Assembly (NCBI GenBank): GCA_028693885.1 | Contig: JAQUUM010000092.1 | Location: 1 to 5,679 of the forward strand | DNA: 5,679 nt | Direction of reading: 5' to 3' | From: Bacilli bacterium | GTDB taxonomy: Bacteria; Bacillota_I; Bacilli_A; ML615J-28; CAG-698 | In this document: positions 1-4,220 of the stretch, piece by piece | Position numbering within the stretch: the stretch's first letter is position 1 | Layout: each line of letters opens with the position of its first letter | Position numbers and translations under genes: made by a program | The notes under the pieces: model-generated | Told to the model about the DNA's origin: nothing | Databases searched by the model: none | The model's input: the letters and a program-made list of their open reading frames with translations, nothing else

Positions 1-1
1 A

Positions 2-1426
2 AGAAAAGCTCCAAGTGATGATGAAATTTTTACGATAGATGGAGCTAGTGCTAAAGACTTAGATGATGCTGTAGGGATAAAAAAATTAGAAAGTGATAAT
101 ACACTTTTAGGTGTTTATATCGCTGATGTTAGTTACTATGTAAAAGAAAATGGTTTTACAGATCTTGAAGCATTAAATAGAGGTACTAGTGTATATCCGG
201 TTGATAGAGTAATACCAATGTTGCCAGAAAAACTAAGTAATGATTTATGTTCTCTAAATCCTAATACTAATAAGTTAGTAATGGCTTGTGAGATGGAAAT
301 AGATAACAGAGGTGAAGTTGTAAGAAGTGAAATTTTTCCGTCATATATTAAAACTCTTCATAGATTGACCTATGAAGAGATTAATAGATTACTTGATGGA
401 GATAAAGGTGTTATTTCTAAATATAAGGATATTGTAGAAGACTTACTTCAAATGGAAGAATTAGCTGCTTTACTTAATGAAATGAGAAATTGGCGTGGTG
501 CGATTGATTTTGATTTAGATGAGGCTAAAATCATTCTAGATAAATCAGGCGAAGTAAAAGATATTGTTCCTGATATTAGAGGAATATCAGAAAGAATTAT
601 TGAAGAGTTTATGTTAATTGCTAATGAAACAGTAGCCTCTACGATTAAACATATGGAATTACCATTTATTTATAGAGTACATGAACAACCTAATTTTGAA
701 AAACTAAGAAGTTTTGCATTAGTTGTTAGAGATTTAGGTTATTCATTTAAAACAAAAAATAATAAAGTATATCCTAAAGAACTTCAAAAACTATTAGAAA
801 ATATTGATGAAGAAAATGTTGGTTTAAAAAATTTAGTTTTAAGAATGATGGCTAAAGCTAGATATTCTCATGAGAATATTGGACACTTTGGACTTGCTAG
901 TGAAATCTACACTCATTTCACATCGCCAATTAGAAGATATCCAGATTTATTAGTTCATAGACTTCTAAGAAGGTACTTAGTAGAACATGATGTATTAGAG
1001 TTGGATAATTTAGGTAAAAAGATTTCTGATATTGCAATGCAGTCTAGTAAAAAAGAACGTGAAGCTGATGAATTAGAATATGAAGTAACTGATATGTTAA
1101 AGGCTGAATATATGGAAAAATATATCGGTGAAAAGTTTAGTGGAGTTGTTTCATCAATTACTAGTTTTGGAATGTTTGTTACTATAAAAAGAACTATTGA
1201 AGGTTTTGTTTCGTTTTCTTCAATGACAGATGATTATTATAAATATAATCCTGTTAATATGACATTAGAAGGAAGAAGAAATAAAGTCTATAAAATTGGT
1301 GATAAAGTAGAAGTAATGGTAACAAGAGCTAGTAAAAAAGAACGTGAAATTGATTTTAAGATTATAAATAGAGGTAGTAACAATGGCAGTAAAAAATATC
1401 GCCAGAAACAAAAAAGCAAGTCATGA
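2..1426 (+). CDS. rnr: Ribonuclease R (3'-5' exoribonuclease), N-terminus outside window
   Basis: RNase R is a processive 3'-5' hydrolytic exoribonuclease that degrades structured RNA and, with tmRNA-SmpB, non-stop mRNA. The frame is open from base 2, so 474 residues are visible. Family members are about 700-800 residues; the missing part should hold the cold-shock RNA-binding domains. The RNB catalytic domain starts at once: IDGASAKDLDDAV has the four metal-binding aspartates at visible residues 13, 19, 21 and 22, spaced as in E. coli RNase II D201/D207/D209/D210. Other family motifs are GTSVYPVDRVIPMLPEKLS, IIEEFMLIANE and THFTSPIRRYPD (304-315). An S1 domain follows at about 376-459, then a short Lys/Ser-rich tail. 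The internal ATG at 218 is not the start, because conserved RNB sequence continues upstream of it. The gene ends in TGA and overlaps smpB by 44 bases, so the two are probably cotranscribed. No frameshift or missing catalytic residue is visible. Confidence 0.96.
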   Translation, partial: RKAPSDDEIFTIDGASAKDLDDAVGIKKLESDNTLLGVYIADVSYYVKENGFTDLEALNRGTSVYPVDRVIPMLPEKLSNDLCSLNPNTNKLVMACEMEIDNRGEVVRSEIFPSYIKTLHRLTYEEINRLLDGDKGVISKYKDIVEDLLQMEELAALLNEMRNWRGAIDFDLDEAKIILDKSGEVKDIVPDIRGISERIIEEFMLIANETVASTIKHMELPFIYRVHEQPNFEKLRSFALVVRDLGYSFKTKNNKVYPKELQKLLENIDEENVGLKNLVLRMMAKARYSHENIGHFGLASEIYTHFTSPIRRYPDLLVHRLLRRYLVEHDVLELDNLGKKISDIAMQSSKKEREADELEYEVTDMLKAEYMEKYIGEKFSGVVSSITSFGMFVTIKRTIEGFVSFSSMTDDYYKYNPVNMTLEGRRNKVYKIGDKVEVMVTRASKKEREIDFKIINRGSNNGSKKYRQKQKSKS

Positions 1427-1829
1427 TTATTTTATTCTTGAAACTTTAGAATGTGGGATAGTTTTAACTGGGACTGAAATCAAATCAGTCAGAGATTCTA
1501 AAGTTTCAATTCAAGATTCACATTGTGTTATAAAAAACAATGAGCTTTTTGTTGTAAATATGCATATTGCTAAATATGAACAAGGTAATATTTTTAATCA
1601 TAAAGAAACAAGAGAAAGAAAACTACTTGCTCATAAAAGTGAAATTAGAAAGCTTTCTGGTAAAGTTTCTCAAGAAGGTTTGACTTTAATTCCGTTAGAG
1701 GTTTATATAAGTGGTCCTAGAGCTAAAGTAAAGATTGCTTTAGTAAAAGGTAAGAAATTATATGATAAAAGAGAGTCTTTAAAAAAAGCAGAAGTTTTAA
1801 AAGATATTAAAAAAAGGATGAATTACTAA
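1383..1829 (+). CDS. smpB: SsrA-binding protein SmpB
   Basis: SmpB binds the tRNA-like domain of tmRNA and delivers it to ribosomes stalled without a stop codon, placing its C-terminal tail in the empty mRNA channel. The 148-residue product has normal family length for Gram-positives. It shows the family landmarks: an N-terminal NKKASHDYFILET stretch, GIVLTGTEIKSVR (about residues 26-38), the central KYEQGNIFNHKETRERKLL segment, and the VKGKKLYDKRESLKK region leading into the basic tail, which ends KDIKKRMNY. The ATG at 1383 is supported by GAGG at 1371-1374, eight bases upstream, and by alignment of the N-terminus with the family. This RBS and start lie inside the end of rnr, so translation is probably coupled. 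The stop overlaps the next ATG (TAATG). ssrA, its RNA partner, lies 367 bases downstream. Identification is firm. Confidence 0.97.
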   Translation: MAVKNIARNKKASHDYFILETLECGIVLTGTEIKSVRDSKVSIQDSHCVIKNNELFVVNMHIAKYEQGNIFNHKETRERKLLAHKSEIRKLSGKVSQEGLTLIPLEVYISGPRAKVKIALVKGKKLYDKRESLKKAEVLKDIKKRMNY

Positions 1830-2203
1830 TGAAGTGTATTAGATGTGGTAAAGAGTCTAGTGATGATGCCTTAGTTTGTGATGAATGTGGCTTTAATTTT
1901 AAAGATCATGAAATGTATTTAAAATACATAAAAGTAAAAGAAGATGATAAGGTAGGAATAGGAAAAGAATCTGATTTAATTGATAATCCTATAATGACTT
2001 TTGTTTTTGGACTTTTAAGTATTATGTTACCATTTTTCTTGTTTAGTTTTATAGCTTTTAGGTTTTTTAAAAAACCTACAAAAGCTAAATTAATACCTTT
2101 GAAAAATGTTGGTGTAGTATTAGCGTATTTAGGAATTCTAGCATCAATATTGGTTGTAATTTATGCAATTATATCATTTTATGATATAATATATATGGGA
2201 TAG
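1829..2203 (+). CDS. Small zinc-ribbon, two-helix membrane protein of unknown function
   Basis: The function is not recognised. The 124-residue product begins with a short zinc ribbon: Cys3-x2-Cys6 and Cys17-x2-Cys20, of the CxxCG/CDECG type common in small Bacillota membrane proteins. A charged linker (about 25-53) follows, then two hydrophobic segments at about 55-77 and 94-116 separated by a basic loop (KKPTKAK). The positive-inside rule would put that loop in the cytoplasm, but topology is a guess. The ATG overlaps the smpB stop by one base, with AGGA at 1815-1818 ten bases upstream, so it is probably translated with smpB. The 3' end is unusual. The last codons carry the ssrA -10 element, and the final Gly codon and TAG stop are the 5' acceptor strand of tmRNA. 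A role in trans-translation is only suggested by position. Confidence 0.8.
   Translation: MKCIRCGKESSDDALVCDECGFNFKDHEMYLKYIKVKEDDKVGIGKESDLIDNPIMTFVFGLLSIMLPFFLFSFIAFRFFKKPTKAKLIPLKNVGVVLAYLGILASILVVIYAIISFYDIIYMG
2162..2190 (+). promoter_or_regulatory. ssrA promoter with extended -10, inside the upstream CDS
   Basis: TATAAT at 2185-2190 is preceded by TG at 2182-2183, giving a perfect extended -10 (TGATATAAT). The -35 position, 17 bases upstream, is poor (TATGCA, 2162-2167; 3 of 6 matches), which the extended -10 can offset. The mature tmRNA 5' G at 2197 lies six bases after the -10, so transcription may start at or next to the mature end and need little or no 5' trimming. The promoter lies within the codons for the last residues of the zinc-ribbon membrane protein. 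Confidence 0.78.
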
Positions 2204-2553
2204 TTCTGGATTCGACAGGCTATGAGAAGTTTTAACTGCATGCCTAGGTTGCGCTAGTAAAAACGCCCGAGGTTTTTAAATAACCGGAACACAAAATTTA
2301 GCTTTTGCTGCCTAATTTAAAATAAAGTAGCACTCTTTTAAAGAATTACCCCTTAAGGTTCTTTATAAAGAGCAAGACATTAGGGGATGAAGTCTTAGAA
2401 TGCTCTTACTAGGATTTCGAGATTAAAGAGCTAGTTTATTAGTAGTTAGTTCTATGTTAACTAGTAAATAAAAACTAATACAATGAACTAAGCATGTAGA
2501 CGTTAGAATGGATTGTGGTTTGGACGGGGGTTCAATTCCCCCCTATTCCACCA
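2197..2553 (+). ncRNA. ssrA: Transfer-messenger RNA (tmRNA, SsrA)
   Basis: This 357-base RNA rescues stalled ribosomes by acting as an alanine tRNA and then as a short mRNA. The 5' end reads GGGATAG, followed by the conserved TCTGGATTCGACAGG signature. The 5' seven bases (2197-2203) pair with CTATTCC at 2543-2549 (one G-U), followed by discriminator A2550 and an encoded CCA at 2551-2553. The T arm is GGGGG (2526-2530), loop TTCAATT, and CCCCC (2538-2542). The P2-region signature GCATGTAGAC lies near 2493. A tag reading frame is present at 2286-2315. Downstream of it CTCTTTTAAAGAA can pair with TTCTTTATAAAGAG (about 2333-2372), consistent with the pseudoknot region. The gene is of the one-piece type. 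Its 5' seven bases overlap the end of the upstream CDS. Its partner smpB lies upstream. Confidence 0.97.
2286..2315 (+). other. tmRNA tag-peptide reading frame (GTQNLAFAA, TAA stop)
   Basis: Reading back from TAA at 2313-2315 gives GGA ACA CAA AAT TTA, then GCT TTT GCT GCC. The resume codon is taken as GGA at 2286 because the preceding AAATAACC resembles the sequence before the Bacillus subtilis resume codon, whose encoded tag starts GK. With the tRNA-borne alanine the full tag would be AGTQNLAFAA. A second in-frame stop (TAG, 2328-2330) lies five codons after the first. The C-terminal end is clear; the resume codon is inferred by analogy. Confidence 0.85.
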
Positions 2554-2564
2554 TTAGAATGTGT

Positions 2565-2607
2565 CTATAAGTCATCAATATTAATCGTAGATTAATGATA
2601 TTTATAG
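2565..2607 (+). other. Stem-loop in the ssrA 3' trailer
   Basis: Directly after the encoded CCA there is a long imperfect hairpin. CTATAA (2565-2570) pairs with TTATAG (2602-2607), ATCA (2574-2577) with TGAT (2596-2599), and TTAATC (2581-2586) with GATTAA (2590-2595), closing a three-base GTA loop. It has no T tract, so it is not itself a terminator. It could guide 3' processing of the tmRNA precursor. A small palindrome, AGGTTT-A-AAACCT, follows at 2619-2631. The role is inferred. Confidence 0.45.
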
Positions 2608-2643
2608 TGAAAATATAGAGGTTTAAAACCTGGTTTAAAGATT

Positions 2644-2676
2644 TTGTTCCATATTTGGAGCAATTTTTTTATTTTT
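2644..2676 (+). terminator. Intrinsic terminator of ssrA
   Basis: TTGTTCCA (2644-2651) and TGGAGCAA (2656-2663) form an 8-bp stem with one G-U pair and a TATT loop. Seven T residues follow, then A and five more T. It lies about 90 bases after the tmRNA 3' end, so the primary transcript would carry a structured trailer to be trimmed back to CCA. Confidence 0.85.
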
Positions 2677-2706
2677 CAGTAAAGTTATTAGATTTTAGCA
2701 ATTAAA

Positions 2707-2767
2707 GGGATTTGAATATAGGGTATTTTATGGTAGTTGGAAAAATAGTCGGTTGATGGGATTTGAA
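2707..2767 (+). repeat. Pair of GGGATTTGAA direct repeats
   Basis: GGGATTTGAA occurs at 2707-2716 and again at 2758-2767, 51 bases apart. Both copies look like the reverse complement of a tRNA T arm (TTCAAATCCC). The gene-free stretch from 2677 to 2938 otherwise shows only AT-rich sequence, the inverted repeats listed separately, and the promoter of the next gene. I see no coding frame with a ribosome binding site there. Confidence 0.4.
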
Positions 2768-2769
2768 CT
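2746..2769 (-). other. Fragment resembling a tRNA 3' end (possible attachment-site scar)
   Basis: On the minus strand this reads AGTTCAAATCCC, then ATCAACCGACTA. The first part fits a T loop and 3' T stem (TTCAAAT + CCCAT), and the next seven bases (CAACCGA) could be a 3' acceptor strand. No D arm, anticodon arm or 5' acceptor strand is present, so it is not a functional tRNA. Such fragments are often left where tRNA-targeting integrases recombine. A chance match in AT-rich DNA is possible, and no specific tRNA is recognised. Confidence 0.3.
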
Positions 2770-2775
2770 AATGTG

Positions 2776-2788
2776 TAACATAATGTTA
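2776..2788. promoter_or_regulatory. Perfect palindrome TAACAT-A-ATGTTA, possible operator
   Basis: Six-base arms flank a single A. The site overlaps a TGTAAC half-site (2774-2779) similar to the TGTAAT arm of the inverted repeat at 2897-2913. It lies about 150 bases upstream of the XRE-type regulator gene and may be a distal operator. A short palindrome in AT-rich DNA can arise by chance. Confidence 0.3.
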
Positions 2789-2849
2789 GTAATAATTATG
2801 AAAATATAATATAATAATAGTAATATCACGCTTTGATTGATTTTTTATC

Positions 2850-2874
2850 TTCAAATGAGTTATGGTTATTTGAA
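2850..2874. promoter_or_regulatory. Inverted repeat TTCAAAT-N11-ATTTGAA across the -35 region
   Basis: Perfect seven-base arms at 2850-2856 and 2868-2874 are separated by 11 bases. The right arm lies just upstream of the -10 of the regulator gene promoter and the repeat covers its weak -35 position. The placement suits a repressor or activator site, but it has not been linked to a specific protein. Confidence 0.35.
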
Positions 2875-2891
2875 ATTAAACAATATATAAT
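2863..2891 (+). promoter_or_regulatory. Candidate promoter of the XRE-type regulator gene
   Basis: A perfect TATAAT at 2886-2891 is the best -10 upstream of the gene. The -35 at the 17-base position is weak (TGGTTA, 2863-2868). The predicted start, near 2898, falls inside the inverted repeat at 2897-2913, which would make the promoter easy to repress. Another TATAAT lies at 2805-2810 without a clear -35. Confidence 0.55.
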
Positions 2892-2896
2892 ATTAG

Positions 2897-2913
2897 TGTA
2901 ATTGGCCATTACA
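2897..2913. promoter_or_regulatory. Operator-like inverted repeat TGTAAT-TGGCC-ATTACA
   Basis: Perfect six-base arms (2897-2902 and 2908-2913) flank a five-base GC-rich centre in otherwise AT-rich DNA. It starts six bases after the -10, over the predicted transcription start of the regulator gene. The geometry suits a dimeric XRE-type repressor controlling its own gene. The binding protein is inferred, not shown. Confidence 0.5.
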
Positions 2914-2938
2914 ATACATTAATAAAGGAGAAATTATT

Positions 2939-4030
2939 ATGAATATAGGTTCAATAATAAAAGAATTAAGACAAAAGAAAAAGATGTCTCAAGAAGAGCT
3001 TGCAGAATATTTAGGTGTATCAACACAAGCTGTTTCAAGATGGGAGACATCAGTAAGTTATCCTGATATTACTTTATTACCTCTTATAGCTAATGTGTTC
3101 AATGTTACAGTTGATTATTTATTAGGTACTGATAAATTTAAAAATGATAAATTAATTGAAGAAGTTACAAAAGAATATCATAAATACCAAGTTAAAGGTG
3201 ATAACGTTGGAGCACATAAATATATGAAAGAAATTTATGAGAAATATACACACATAGAAAAGTTGCAATTAATATACGCAGATGCATGTAATTGTGCGTA
3301 TAATGTAAATAGACAATATATTGATGATGCTATAGAAATAATTGAAAGATTAGTTAGAACTACATTCAATGATGATATTAAATTTGAAGCATATGATACA
3401 TTATTTTGGTTGTATAATAAAAAAGAAAATAAAGAAAAGATGAAGGAGACTTTTAATAATCATATAAAAGATAAGTTAAAAAAAGACTATTATTCTGAAT
3501 TTATATTAGAAGGTGAAGAATTAACAATTTATTCTCAAAAAAAGATAAGAAATGTTGTTGATATGTTGTGGGGCGTAATGCTATCATTTAGGTCCAATAA
3601 TTCTTATGACCTAGAAACTAATATTATATTAACTGATAAGTTCAACAAAATAATGACTATATTATATGAACAAGAAGACTATGGCTTACAAGAATTATGG
3701 TTATTGAATACAATAAATCGTTTTGCAGCAATTGATTGTTTACAGTTAGACAGAATAGATGAAGCTTTGAAATATATGAAATTATCTGTAAAATATGCTA
3801 TTGAAAGAGATTCACGTCCAAATGAACTTAAGCACAAATCATTATTATTAAATAGATTAGTTGATAAACAAGGCAATGTTACTTTTAGTGGAAATAAACA
3901 AATATATGGTAATAATTGTTTTACTCTTTACGAAGATTTACAACGTGGTGATTTCGTTAAATTAAATGGTAATGAAGAATATATAACATTATTAGAAATA
4001 CTAGCAAAATATAAAAAACAATATAATTAG
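2939..4030 (+). CDS. XRE-family transcriptional regulator with long helical C-terminal domain
   Basis: The 363-residue protein starts with a clear HTH_3/Cro-C1 domain (about residues 3-62). IGSIIKELRQKKKMSQEELAEYL ends in helix 2, and the recognition helix is about S28-W35 in GVSTQAVSRWE. The closing PLIANVFNVTVDYLLG motif is typical of Bacillota XRE proteins. Residues from about 70 to the end are mostly helical, with tryptophan- and tyrosine-rich segments that look TPR-like. They may sense a peptide, protein or small ligand, which is inference. The ATG is supported by AAAGGAG at 2924-2930, eight bases upstream. The gene is alone between its own promoter and a terminator, so it is monocistronic. 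Operator-like repeats at 2897-2913 and 2850-2874 suggest autoregulation. It may also control the ATPase/TOPRIM genes downstream, but the terminator between them means this would be in trans. The HTH assignment is firm; the ligand and targets are unknown. Confidence 0.88.
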   Translation: MNIGSIIKELRQKKKMSQEELAEYLGVSTQAVSRWETSVSYPDITLLPLIANVFNVTVDYLLGTDKFKNDKLIEEVTKEYHKYQVKGDNVGAHKYMKEIYEKYTHIEKLQLIYADACNCAYNVNRQYIDDAIEIIERLVRTTFNDDIKFEAYDTLFWLYNKKENKEKMKETFNNHIKDKLKKDYYSEFILEGEELTIYSQKKIRNVVDMLWGVMLSFRSNNSYDLETNIILTDKFNKIMTILYEQEDYGLQELWLLNTINRFAAIDCLQLDRIDEALKYMKLSVKYAIERDSRPNELKHKSLLLNRLVDKQGNVTFSGNKQIYGNNCFTLYEDLQRGDFVKLNGNEEYITLLEILAKYKKQYN

Positions 4031-4038
4031 AGATTGTG

Positions 4039-4070
4039 TCAGATAGCCAACAAAAGGTTATCTGATTTTT
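4039..4070 (+). terminator. Intrinsic terminator of the XRE-type regulator gene
   Basis: TCAGATAGCC (4039-4048) pairs with GGTTATCTGA (4056-4065), ten bp with one G-U pair around a seven-base AACAAAA loop, followed by five T residues. It begins nine bases after the stop codon and separates the regulator from the ATPase/TOPRIM unit. Confidence 0.9.
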
Positions 4071-4106
4071 GATTAAAAAATTAAATTTAAATAATAATAT
4101 TAATAT

Positions 4107-4136
4107 TTGAATAATTTATTATCTAAAGCATATAAT
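4107..4136 (+). promoter_or_regulatory. Candidate upstream promoter of the ATPase/TOPRIM genes
   Basis: TTGAAT (4107-4112) and TATAAT (4131-4136) are separated by 18 bases. The -10 is perfect and the -35 matches in four of six positions. The predicted start, near 4143, coincides with the first base of the 12+12-base inverted repeat, so a transcript from here would begin with that hairpin. Other TATAAT-like words occur in this AT-rich stretch, so confidence is moderate. Confidence 0.45.
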
Positions 4137-4142
4137 ATAATA

Positions 4143-4173
4143 AATATTTATGCATTTTTTTTGCATAAATATT
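4143..4173. repeat. Perfect 12-bp inverted repeat with a seven-T loop
   Basis: AATATTTATGCA (4143-4154) and TGCATAAATATT (4162-4173) are exact reverse complements, separated by seven T. The right arm ends within the first bases of the TTGACA -35 box (4172-4177). No T tract follows on the + strand, so it does not look like a terminator in that direction. It may be an operator, a cruciform, or a 5' RNA hairpin if the upstream promoter is used. Confidence 0.8.
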
Positions 4174-4200
4174 GACAAAACTAATAAAAGGTGGTAAAAT
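4172..4200 (+). promoter_or_regulatory. Strong consensus promoter of the ATPase/TOPRIM genes
   Basis: A perfect TTGACA at 4172-4177 and TAAAAT at 4195-4200 (five of six) are spaced by exactly 17 bases, matching the vegetative sigma consensus closely. Transcription would start near 4207, leaving a leader of about 14 bases before the ATG at 4221. The -35 overlaps the right arm of the perfect inverted repeat, so a protein bound there should block RNA polymerase. Confidence 0.8.
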
Positions 4201-4206
4201 ATATGC

Positions 4207-4214
4207 AAGAGGTG
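4207..4214 (+). promoter_or_regulatory. Ribosome binding site that sets the ATPase start at 4221
   Basis: AAGAGGTG at 4207-4214 lies six bases before the ATG at 4221. The longer open frame reaches back to a GTG at 4191 and an ATG at 4203. The GTG lies upstream of, and the ATG just after, the promoter -10 box at 4195-4200, so both precede the predicted transcript start near 4207. The ATG at 4221 is therefore preferred. Confidence 0.75.
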
Positions 4215-4220
4215 AAACAT

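Noticed and set aside
218..1426. rnr starting at the ATG at 218
   Set aside because: The frame is open to base 2 and the upstream residues are conserved RNB catalytic sequence with all four active-site aspartates.
1..1500. Mycoplasma-type genetic code (UGA as Trp), suggested by the low GC and the AFAA tag
   Set aside because: rnr ends at TGA exactly where the protein should end, reading through quickly meets more TGA codons, and the visible Trp codons are TGG.
2855..2890. 11-codon frame MSYGYLKLNNI upstream of the regulator
   Set aside because: No Shine-Dalgarno sequence, and it lies across the predicted promoter region.
3679..3876. 65-codon open frame on the minus strand inside the regulator gene
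   Set aside because: It lies fully antisense to a well-supported CDS, has no ribosome binding site or recognisable motif, and such frames are expected by chance.
4143..4173. Inverted repeat as an intrinsic terminator on the + strand
   Set aside because: The T run is in the loop, the right arm is followed by GACAAAA rather than a T tract, and the arms are AT-rich.
4191..4220. GTG start at 4191 (or ATG at 4203) for the ATPase
   Set aside because: Both lie upstream of the predicted transcript start; the -10 box occupies 4195-4200. The RBS at 4207-4214 and the family N-terminus (MLLNYSVKGY) support 4221.
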